A DNA stretch of 64,000 nucleotides from Brassica napus. Taxonomy: Eukaryota > Streptophyta > Magnoliopsida > Brassicales > Brassicaceae. Made by a program: the position numbers and the translations under genes. Shown piece by piece: positions 22,748 through 32,670 of the stretch. The DNA is taken from NCBI RefSeq assembly GCF_020379485.1, contig NC_063439.1:12779683-12843682 (forward strand). The letters are read 5' to 3'. How positions within the stretch are numbered: position 1 is the stretch's first letter; every line of letters starts with the position of its first letter. The notes under the pieces were generated by a model. The model made no database searches, had not been told where the DNA came from, and saw nothing but the letters and a program-made list of their open reading frames with translations.

Positions 22748-23737
22748 TTTTAAGGGCTTTTTGCAAAATTGACCTAGAATTCAAAGTCAAACACAAAACT
22801 AATCTTTTTTTTTTGGAAATTAGTTTTTCCCTATTCACCCCACAAGTTCATATAATTCACAAAAATGCCATCAATTTTCTTTTCTTTCCAAAATGACATT
22901 TTTACTCTCTCACCCTCATCATCTTCAAGTAATTACAAGATTGTCATTGTCATCAATACCCCAACCACCATGAACAACCAATTTGAAGCTCTTAATGCTC
23001 CCAAAATCGATTTACCCTTTTTATTTCTCCATTCTTATGAACTAAACACAACATCTCTCTCACTTTCTCTCCACATTCAGCTAAAAAAACCCCAAAATTT
23101 TGATTCTAGATATTTTATTGTTCATAGTCATAGAAGCTAACGATTCTGGGTGGGTCACTTTTGTTTGAGATTCTATGTGCTTGGAGAAGCCTTATGTGTG
23201 CTAAGGAAGTTATCTCACCAATTTAAGGTATGAAATCGAGTTTTTTTTTCCAGATCTGTTCATTCAGACGACTTACCTGGTAAGTCAGGTAAGTCGTCTG
23301 GCTGTAGACGACTTACCTGGAAGTCATCTGGTCAATGCATATGTTATTTTTGTAATTGACTTTGAAATCTGTTTTCTGAGACGACTGAAATATAAGTCGT
23401 CTACTTTTGTTTGATTACAAAAAAATCTCCAAAGAACCTACACGACTTACATTTCAGTCGTCATAGGTTAGTTTTGCATTTGACTAGATTATTTCAGAAG
23501 TTTGACTTTCCTCGACGACTTACATTTCAGTCGTCTAGTAAAAATTTTAAATATCAATATTTTATTTAAACTCGACGACTTACAATTAAGTCGTCATAGG
23601 TTAGTTTTGCAATTGAAAAATAAAAATTCAATATTTAATTATGTATAGACGATTTACGATTCAGTCGTCCGTCCGACGACTTACATGTAAGTTGTCCAGA
23701 ATTTTATTCTGAGATTCTGGTCAAACCTCGTAGATCC
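22748..23737 (+). mobile_element. Foldback-type element with GACGACTTAC motifs, copy 2 (truncated)
   Basis: 22748-23080 repeats the leader of copy 1 (11247-11575) with few changes. It then carries about 180 bp that copy 1 lacks, followed by the motif array from about 23262. Only one hairpin arm is present. Similarity to copy 1 stops at about 23737, exactly at the loop, where CACTA-type sequence begins. A weak open frame (22865-23140) inside the leader is shared in part by copy 1 but has no known domain. Confidence 0.6.
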
Positions 23738-23896
23738 TCAAGAGTATCCTAGGGTTATCCCTTGCCCAAGAATCTATTAGTTTGATGGACTAGCAATCTT
23801 TCTTAACCAGAAATTATAAAGCTCAGGTGTGGAACCTAAGGTCATCATTATGTGTATTAATTTTTAATTTTACTAATAATTTTTTAAATGTTACAG

Positions 23897-24193
23897 GTTT
23901 GTTATATCAAGTACCCCCGGGTAAGGAACATAGATGATCCATGTGTTACTGTTACAAGACTCAACCCGAGAGGCCGAGTTCAGGGAAGTTTTGAGCTGGA
24001 AGACCCACTACAACCAAGCACATCCGGCAACTTAAGTGCAGCAGAAGATTTAGCTGGAGTTGGCCTTGTAATCGATTTAACCGACTTCGGAGAGGAAGCC
24101 GCCGTTCACGTAGAGGATGAACCAGTGATTGGAGAGTTTCACCAAGATCCAGATTCAGATTCATCTGGTGATGATGACTCGGAAACAGACTAG
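23897..24193 (+). pseudogene. C-terminal exon of a CACTA TNP2-like transposase
   Basis: After a tttaaatgttacag acceptor the frame reads VCYIKYPRVRNIDDP, then NPRGRVQG, and ends in an acidic tail (DSDSSGDDDSETD) and TAG. This resembles the last exon of Brassicaceae TNP2/DUF4216 transposases. The upstream catalytic exons are absent because the element is truncated about 160 bp upstream. As it stands it cannot make a transposase. Confidence 0.7.
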
Positions 24194-24214
24194 CATCGAC
24201 TTTTTTTTTTAATA

Positions 24215-24945
24215 GAAATACCGAGGAAATTCCGAGGGAAGATAGGTTTTCCTTGGAATTTCCTCGGAATAGACCTTGTCGATTTAGGGATTTGATTATA
24301 GAATCTTTTTCCTCGGAATTTCCTCGGAATATTCCGACAGAATTCGGAGGAAGATAGGGGGTTCCTCGAAAATTCCATTATTTCCTCGGACTTTCCTCGG
24401 AATATTCCGAGGAAATTCTGAGGAACTAGGGGTTTTTAACCGAAAACAACGTTTTGCGGATTGAATAACACGTATATAACCTTCATTAAGTGTCTTAACC
24501 AGATTATGAAGTCAAACTTTGGTGTTTTACTCAATACCAAACACTTTTATGATTGCATGAACGAAAACCACATAACATAAGAGAAACACTTATACACTTT
24601 AATAAACGGTAAAGGGAATACTTACAATTATTTTTGAAATTTTGTTATTTCATGGTTTATGATCATCTATACAAAGAATCATCAATGGTATGCATTACAA
24701 TTGTATAAGAAATGATATACGGCAAAAAAATTGATGTTTTGAAACCCCAAACCCTGTTTCCTCGGAATTTTCTCGGTAATTACCGAGGGTATTCCGAGGA
24801 AACATGATTCTTCGGAATATTTTCATTTAACCGGGTAAACCAAGCCGCCAAATATTTCGCGAAAATTGAATTAATGATTTCCGAGGAAATTCCGACGGAA
24901 ATATTTAATAATTCCGAGGAAATTCCGACGGACAGTTTCCGTCGG
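24215..24945. repeat. TTCCGAGGAA motif arrays inside the CACTA element
   Basis: Clusters of ttccgaggaaattccgag and its variants occur in both orientations at 24215-24425 and 24760-24945, separated by plain AT-rich DNA. They are typical subterminal transposase-binding repeats and here lie between the TNP2 remnant and the TNPA gene. Confidence 0.75.
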
Positions 24946-25107
24946 ACGCCTCATTTTATTAGGTCCAACCAGATCTTCTTTCCCATTTCTCTGCCGAACT
25001 CTCTCTTCCTCTCCGCCGAACTCTCTCTTCTCTCTCGTGAATTCCGGCGTTTCCTCCCTTCTCTCTCGACGATTTCCAGCGAATCCGCCCTAATCCTCCT
25101 CAATTTC

Positions 25108-27458
25108 ATGTATGAACCCTATCCCACTCTCTTAGGTTAGATTTGTTAAGTTTTAAAGTAGATTTGAGGATTTTAGAATGATATTTATAGATTTTTGTTA
25201 GGGTGAATGGTAGGATTGTGTAAAATCGAGTTTGATTATGGTATTCACTTGATTTGGAATTTTTTTTTAGTTTTTATTAATTTTGTGGTTATAAAAATAT
25301 AATTGATAATTATGTATATATAATATGAAAACATTTTTTGTATATAAAATTTATTTTTTGCATTATAAAATCATTTATATAATTATTAAACATTTTTAAT
25401 ATCTATAAAACTTTTTTTGTGATTAAAACCTATTATTTGGGATTTTATTTTAAAAAAAAAATATATATATATATAATATAAATTTCTATATTTATTAAAC
25501 ATTTTTAATATTATTAAAACTATTTTTTGTAATTATTAAACTATTTTTTATTTATTAAAACTATTTTTTGTAATTATTAAACTATTTTCTATATTTATTA
25601 AACATTTTTAATATTATTAAAACTATTTTTTGTAATTATTAAACTATTTTTTCTAATTATTAAACTATTTTTTTATTTATTAAAACTATTTTTTGTAATT
25701 ATTAAACTATTTATATTTTTGTGATTAAAAACTATTTTTTAAACTATTTTTTATTTAAACTGTTTTTTAGTTATTAGAATTATTAGAACTAATTCTTAAA
25801 TATGTTTTTTTTTAATTTACAGGTCTAATGATGATCAGACCCGGCCTCGACAGCGTCGTGGTCGTGGTGGTACGGGGAGCCAGTCTCGGTGTTCGTCCAG
25901 CCATATTCAGGATTCCGCTTCGCCCCACAGCTCCTACCATACATCTCCCTCTCCATTACCCGCTCCTGCTCCTCCCTGTCCCGCTGCTGCACCCGCTCCT
26001 TATCCTCTGGGTCCTCCGGGTCCTCCGGGAGTGATGAGTGTTGCGGAGTTGGTTCGACAGCCCGGTCGTGACCATCTTCCCTATTTCACTCCGTATCCAC
26101 ATGGACGGGATCAAACATGGTAATTAAACTTTTATTTATTTTCATTAAAATTTGATTCATTATTAATAATTTGTTCTTTTTATTAGGTTCAACCGATCCG
26201 GGAACGGGATCAGCGCATGGATCAACCGTATGATGTACTCGGCCCTCGACAAGGGACATCCGACTTTCACAGACTTTCCTACCGACAAGTAGCATCTGTG
26301 GTTTCGTCAGTTTGCGGTAAGTATTCTAATTTTTTACTTATATTTTTAATCTTTAATATAAATTTTCTACTAATTGTGTTTTTTTTTCAGCAAGAATTCA
26401 ACTGGAATTCCGATGATACGCTCTTTATCTATCACCACTTCGTCCATAAAGTTATGGACAACTATGGGAAGCAGATCCACGAGTGGAAGAAGAAGTGGGA
26501 AATAAACAAGGTTATTTTTAATTTATTAAACAATTTTTTAATTTATTAAACTATTTTTACTTTATTTAACTATTTTCTTTTTTTTTATTAAAAGGTTCCA
26601 AAGTCAATGAACGACACGATCTGGAAGGAGTTGTGTGCGCATTGGGATAAGGAAGAGACAAAAGAAACTTCTTCCACCAACTTCACCAACCGCAGGAGCG
26701 ACCGTAACGGGAATGGCGTCTTCAAGCATAACTTGGGTGCTCAATCTATTGCTACTCTGGGATATCGCATGGTAAGTTCAGCCGTTTTTTCTTCAATTAT
26801 TTAAGTTTTGAAATTTGATTTTTTGTGCATTTTTTCAAATTTCTAATGTTTGTTTAATTTATGTTTTTTCAAGGCGGAAGAAAATGATGGCGAACCGGTT
26901 GATGATTTCGCCCTAATGAAGAGGGCGTATACCAACAAGAAGACCGGCCAGATTGATGATGGTCTTGTGAGGGACGTGGTCACCCTGGTCCAAACTCAGG
27001 TGCAAGACGAAGTGTCTCAGCTTCAAACCGAGGATGACGATTCGACGGCTTCGACCAACTTGTCTCGGGTTCGAATCAACGAATCATTGAATCGGTAATT
27101 TCTTTTTTTTTTTAAGTTCAATTTATTTATTTCTTGATTTTTATTTTATCATCTTTTTATATTATTTAAATTTGGCTATTTTCTATTTCAATCGGTTCCA
27201 AAGAAGAAGGGACGTTTGGTCGGCTTGGGTCGTCGCTCCCGGTCGGCTGCTTCTTTTTCTGCACCACCACCCTTTGTTGATCCAGAAGTACTTACGGCTC
27301 AGTTGAAGGACAAGGATGATCGCATATCTGTGCTGGAGACCCAGATGGCGGCTCAACAGGCGGGCTATGAGGCACATAAGAGGCTGAATGAGCAAATGAT
27401 GGAGATGATAAAGATGATGTACCCGAACGAAGTGTTCCCGAACGTGCAAGACCCGTAG
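25108..27458 (+). CDS. CACTA TNPA-like protein (Transposase_24 / En-Spm type), probably damaged
   Basis: Exons that join in frame: start AT at 25108-25109, then 25823-26119, 26187-26316, 26391-26510, 26595-26771 and 26874-27094; the last exon ends at TAG 27456-27458. The start codon appears to be split by the first intron (AT|G), giving [18 protein letters not shown] Pro/Ala/Ser-rich stretch follows, then the conserved part ([29 protein letters not shown], [37 protein letters not shown]) and a C-terminal coiled coil ([19 protein letters not shown]). Such proteins bind the subterminal repeats and assist TNP2. Between exons 6 and 7 no AG acceptor preserves the frame, so the copy may be frame-broken there. 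Confidence 0.72.
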
Positions 27459-27614
27459 TTTTTTTTTTCAAAAACTCGGAATGTTTTATTTTTATTTGTA
27501 CAACTTTGAATATTATCTAATATGTTTTCAATTTTAATTTTAATTTTATATTTTCGAATTTAAATTTCAAAAATTTTATTTTTTTAAAAAAATTAATTTT
27601 TTAAAAAAATTAAT

Positions 27615-27980
27615 TTTTTTTTAAATTCCGAGAAAATGGGCCCTCGGAAATTTCTGACAACATTTCCTCGGAATTTTCCGATGGCTCCGTTCCTCGGAAA
27701 TTCCCGATGAAAATTCCGAGGAACATTTCGTCAGAACTTCCGAGGATTGGACCATCCGAAAGTCCATCGAAATATCCCGAGGAAGTCCTCACTCGGTATA
27801 TTCCGAGGACCTTTCCGACGAACTGGTGGTCCTCGGAGTTTCCTCGGAATTCCGTCGGAAATTTCCGAGGGATTTCCGAGGAAAAATGAATTTCCGAGGA
27901 TTTTTTTCGTCGGTATGTCGTCGGAATAGTGTTATTCCGATGATTTTTTTCTCTCGGTATGCCGCTGTTTTCTTGTAGTG
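27615..27980. repeat. CACTA 3' subterminal array and terminal inverted repeat
   Basis: Dense ttccgaggaa, ttcctcgg and ccgacgaa variants run up to the terminus gtatgccgctgttttcttgt plus agtg. The final 16 bases are the inverted CACTACAAGAAAACAG end. Confidence 0.85.
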
Positions 27981-28540
27981 TAGCCCCTTCTCACTGAATA
28001 ATATGTTTATACCATCGAACTTTTTTTTACCAGAGCTTCTTGAAGCCAAGTGCAAGAGGTAAAGGTGCTGAAGTAAAGTTGGCAACAAAATGTCTAATGA
28101 ATGATTTTTTGCTTACTTGAAAAATGGGGAACTTTCAGATGAAAATTACTCTTCAAACGTTTGATGAGCTGCTAGCTGTAATCAAAGATACAACCATTAG
28201 CCAAAAATTGGAAAATAGGTCAGTTCAATTAATTTCTGTAAACAAATTTGTTGTTTGATCCATGCTATATATATATTCTAATTTTTTCAGATAATGCTTG
28301 AGCTGTTGGCCAGAGGTGGAGTTGTCCAAACAATGATAAAAGCAAAAGACTTGGTCCAATCGTAAAAATTTGTGAATATTCAATAGATATGTGTAGCATA
28401 TAGAAAAACATTTAAAGATATTTGAATTTTTAAGGAGGATCATGAGGCTGATGTTAATTTATGATATATTTCAAATAAATATGTCCAGACATCAAATCAT
28501 TATACGATCACTATTATGTATTAAACTATATAAAATATTG
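27981..28540. other. Intergenic DNA with possible exon scraps
   Basis: No gene is recognised. Two short frames after AG acceptors (28139-28219, reading MKITLQTFDELLAVIKDTT, and 28291-28360, reading IMLELLARGGVVQTMIKAKD) look protein-like but match nothing I know. They may be remnants of the sequence into which the CACTA element jumped. Confidence 0.3.
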
Positions 28541-28557
28541 ATTATTGAATTACATTT

Positions 28558-29652
28558 TTTTTTTTTTACTCAACATCAACTTTCATTTTCCAAATTGTGA
28601 ACACGGGATTACAACCACACGAGTTTTCAACCCGACGTACAAACGACGCGATCTAGTAACACCTAGAATCACTAAGTTGGATCCTACGCTACCTAATCAG
28701 TGCGTCGCTGTAACTTTCACCACTCCGAGCCGAGTTTATCCCACGACTCGAGATAAACCGGCTCTTACACCCTAAATTAGACCACCCAGCCAGCGTAATG
28801 AATTACAAGAAGATCAAGACACTAGACCGACATTCATTCTAATCCAAACCATTGGACCCCTAATGATTTGAATTCCGTACATGTTCCAACAGATACAACA
28901 CCACCGGTGCGTACCGGACAAGCATCATCCCTTCCAGCTATCACTACCCCGGCTCTGAGCCTGAAACCGAACATGACCGTCCGGAATAAAAGCGGACCTT
29001 GGTGACAGCAATCGAAAACTCAGCACTACAAATCACAGCTTGCAAAAGGTGTGAAGACCAGCCACCGGAACGACCACTAGTCCGTTTCCGGCGCTGGGAA
29101 GCTAGTCTCCACCGCGCTTGAATCGCAAAAGCCTCTCCTCCGGTTGACTCTACCATCGTCGAAGCCCTTGCAGCACGTCGTCTCTCCGAGGACCGAAGAG
29201 ACATACCTCTGTTCGCCGTCTGTTACGTTCCTCCTCCAACCGTCTCACCGCCTCAGGGAAAGGTAGATCCGGTCTCTAGGAGTTGTCTCGCCGCGTCACG
29301 CGCCGTCACCGTGACAGTAGCAACGTAGATCGAAAAAGGGGAAAAACTGGATCTGCCGCTACCGTCAGTCCTAAAAGCCGACTCCCACCTCCGTCGTTCT
29401 TCCTTGTGCCTCGTCGTCTCTCCATAAGAAGCCGGAACCACCTTGGTTGACTGAAAGTAGTCATGAAGGAGTACGGCAGCACAGAGATTCACACATATCG
29501 GCATAGGTTGAGCGTGGAGGTGGAAGCAAAGGGGAAAAGAGAGTTAGGGTAGAGAAGGTGAGCCTCCGACGCCGCGAATCGACGTCGGAGCTAGGGTTTT
29601 CGGCCGCCTTGTTGTCTGCAAGTTCTTAGAGAGAGAAGAGAGCGTTTTTGTT
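28558..29652 (-). mobile_element. Retroposed GC-rich sequence with 17-bp target-site duplication and poly(A)
   Basis: The perfect 17-bp repeat attattgaattacattt lies at 28541-28557 and 29653-29669. A T-run of about 10 after the left copy is the poly(A) tail on the minus strand. In that orientation the insert starts with CT-rich leader and CCCTAG-type sequence and contains short GC-rich frames, including one starting MPICVNLCAAVLLHDYF (29504-29253). It ends gaaagttgatgttgagt then A's, a typical L1-type 3' end. There is no reverse transcriptase. It is either an internally deleted LINE or a non-autonomous element using LINE machinery. Confidence 0.65.
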
Positions 29653-29669
29653 ATTATTGAATTACATTT

Positions 29670-30251
29670 AGAAATCACAATACAGTCAAAACGAAAAATT
29701 GCAAAATAACCAATTGTAATAAAGTGACAACTATGATCATTCAAATAATATAAAGATCCACTCAAATCTAAATTAGGATAATGACCCGGTCACCAAAATG
29801 ATAAATAGTGAAACCTAGGAAATACAATATACAAAATTGCAATGAAGACGCCCAAAGAATGGGTTAACTATCTAAACTCGAAACAACACTTCTACAACAA
29901 AATTTGGAGTACACATATTGAAATATTAAAATAAATGCCAAAAGTTGAAAAAAAAACTGAATAATTTAAATCACTCAACTAATGAAACATAATAGCAACG
30001 CATCAAAGACCTATAAATTCACTATTGTATATGTTAGTGGTGGGAACGAAACAAATATTCGTATTTGTATTTTCGAGATAATCGTGATCCGGTTCGTTTT
30101 ATCCTGACCATCAAATTCCTCATCTAATTTGATCTCTAGCAGTTCGATATTCGGTGTTAGGATATCCAAAAAATTATATGTATTTAACCAAAAATTTGAT
30201 TCGAGTTGTTCAAATAAAATAATTTTTAAACTAAATAAATAGATAATCCAA
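29670..30251. other. AT-rich intergenic DNA
   Basis: No gene or defined element is seen. Part of it (30020-30180) is rich in scattered ttcg/gtttcg words. Confidence 0.4.
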
Positions 30252-30256
30252 ACTTA

Positions 30257-30662
30257 GGAGGTGTTATTGGTTTATATATTTTTATTGATTTAGAAATCAA
30301 TATAGTATTTATAAATCCAAGTAGAATATATAAATTTTCAATTTTTTCGGATTAGTATTTACAAATCCGGAGGTTTTCCTTCGGATTTGGGTCTTTGTAT
30401 TTTTCACAAAGAAATCCATGCAAATCCATTCAAATACATTATGAAATCAAATCTATTAGTAAATCCGTATGATTGAATAACATTTGATTTGAATTAGAAT
30501 TTATGAATCATTAAACGAATAACACTTGATTTGAATTAGAATTTATGAATCATTAAACGAATAACACATGATTTCAATATATATTTTAAAATCATAAAAC
30601 CAATAGCACTAGATTTAGTTTGGATTTTCAAATCCATCAAAATACACCAACCAATAACCCCC
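30257..30662. mobile_element. 406-bp MITE with inverted ends
   Basis: The left end is ggaggtgttattggttt and the right end aaccaataaccccc; they are imperfect inverted repeats that continue inwards (gatttagaaat / aaatccatc). The 5-bp actta flanks both sides (30252-30256 and 30663-30667). The element has no coding capacity. Inside it an approximately 42-bp block (aataacacttgatttgaatt) is tandemly duplicated at about 30476-30560. The superfamily is uncertain. Confidence 0.65.
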
Positions 30663-30667
30663 ACTTA

Positions 30668-32280
30668 ATATGAATAATTATATTTTATTATAAAAACTTA
30701 CTTAATTTTTAAAGCTCTAATAATTAAAATAGTAAAAATATTATAAATAAAAATATTATAAAACTTACATAAAATATAATAATTATATATTTATATATAT
30801 ATAATTCTTTAAACTATTATTAGTTGTGATTTGATTTTTTCAACTGATATTGAATATTATGATTTGATTTTCTTCATAGAATTACATTTATGCGAATTTT
30901 CGATTCAAATAGAAACAAATGACAAATCTAATAAAATTTTATTGATATTTTGCCCAACCATAATATATGGAATTTACAATAAAGATGACCACAATTCAAT
31001 ACCACCAGAAATGCAAACAAAACAGTCATTCACTCAAATATATACATTGAAAAATCATTTATCAATTCTCATGGAATGAATATAATTTTAGTAGATGTCC
31101 CACAAGACCATTTAATGTACAAGTTTTCTACTGTTTACTTTTTTTGCATCGATGACCAGATACACTCACTTAATGAGAAGATGTCTCTCAGCCAGTAATG
31201 TGGAAGCTCACTATGACAAATGTCCGTAAGATATTTTTTGAAACAACAACACAAACATAGGGTTCCAGCCGCTCTAAACAGCGATGACAGATTCATACAA
31301 CAATGAAATTTACCTATACAACATAATAATGTTTTTTTGGTCGAATACAACATAATACTATTATGCAAGGAAAAGATAGATGTCTCAAAAACATACTTGG
31401 ACAAGGTATAATGGATACAAGGCAAAATAAAATGAGACCAGTGCTGAACACACAACTAATAGGTACATGAGGTAAGAGTAACCATGTTTCCACGTCACTT
31501 GATGATTTTAGGATCTCAAGAGAAAGAATTAAGTGTCATTGCAACAACTTACAAAACACAAATGTGCTAATTGCTACTATTACGTACAAATAATTTTTTT
31601 TGTATGCATCTAAAATCTATATCTTCATATCCTCATTTCTTACACACATAAATCATTTCTCTTTTTCTTTTTTACACACACAAACCATTTTTCTTACTCA
31701 CACAAAATATATCCTCATTTAGATACATACAAAAGAATTAAGTGTCATTGCAACAATTTAGAAAACACAAATGTGCTAATTGTTACTATTACGCACAAAT
31801 GATTTTTTTTGTATGCATCTAAAATTTACATCTTCATATCCTCAAACCATTTTACTTTTACTCTTTTTCTCTTTTTCTCAATTCATTTCAAAATTTCAAC
31901 TTTTTTATTTAAAATTGTATAAGATTATTGAAGTTACTCAAATTCATGTATGGTAAATTGATTATTTATTACATAATGAGATTTTTATTATGGGGCTAAA
32001 AAGAGAAAAAAATCTTCTCTTTAATTGAGATATTTATAATGTCATAAAATTAATTAAAATATAAAAGAAATGATATGGCAAATTTTAATTGGATAGGCGA
32101 TGTCATACCTCCCAGGTAAAAAGATACTTTCCCTTTTCGTCGTAGAGAAAAGAAGAATGATATCGTATGGAACCCAACTTAAACCGAACCAGAAATATAA
32201 GGAACGTTAGGTGAACGCGAACGGTTCTGTCCAAACCGGATCTTAACCTGTTTTGATTAAACGCTATATTTAATCAATGC
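30668..32280. promoter_or_regulatory. Intergenic and upstream region of SEC24B
   Basis: AT-rich. It contains an approximately 115-bp block present twice (about 31523-31637 and 31731-31848, spacing 208 bp). Nothing else is recognised. The proximal promoter and 5' leader of the SEC24B gene must lie at the right end, where CT-rich leader sequence appears at 32280-32345. Confidence 0.4.
31523..31848. repeat. Direct duplication of about 115 bp
   Basis: The block starting aaagaattaagtgtcattgc and ending atcttcatatcctca occurs at 31523-31637 and 31731-31848 with a few substitutions. Confidence 0.75.
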
Positions 32281-32670
32281 CCTTCTTCTCCATCCACTCT
32301 CTCAGACAGACATACATACTCCTCCAAATCTTCTTCTACTTTCAGGTTCGTAATATTTGTTGCATTTTTGTGTTCTGCGATAATCGAATCGTAATTGTAA
32401 TTTATTCTTGTTGATCTCTATAGGGCCCTATTCGTTTATATCCATAATTCCTCAGATCTGATCTCTTTTTTTTTGCGCTCTCCTTGTCTTACAGATCCGA
32501 AAATTCTCTGATTTACAGGCAATTTTCCTTCTTTGATTTTTGGTTATTCTGGTATTCACTGATCGCTTAGGAGTCCGGATCAAGTAATTTGAGATGATGA
32601 TCATGGTTCGAACGTAGGGGAGATATTTGATTTGTTGTTTGTTGTTGTGGTGTAGGTTTGTGATTGAAGC

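Larger units (their letters stand above)
23738..27980 (+). mobile_element. 5'-truncated CACTA (En/Spm-type) DNA transposon
   Basis: The right terminus reads ctgttttcttgtagtg (27965-27980), the inverted form of CACTACAAGAAAACAG, a standard CACTA end. Subterminal arrays of ttccgaggaa-type words lie at 27615-27960, and further arrays at 24215-24425 and 24760-24945. Between them are the C-terminus of a TNP2-type transposase and a multi-exon TNPA-type gene. The left terminus is missing: the body is joined at about 23738 to the foldback element. Confidence 0.85.

Noticed and set aside
22865..23140. 91-codon frame in foldback copy 2
   Set aside because: Partly shared with copy 1 but there the frame is interrupted; no domain, so not called as a gene.
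24874..25140. 88-codon frame before TNPA
   Set aside because: It starts in the ttccgaggaa array and reads through probable 5' untranslated sequence; the TNPA frame starts later by splicing.
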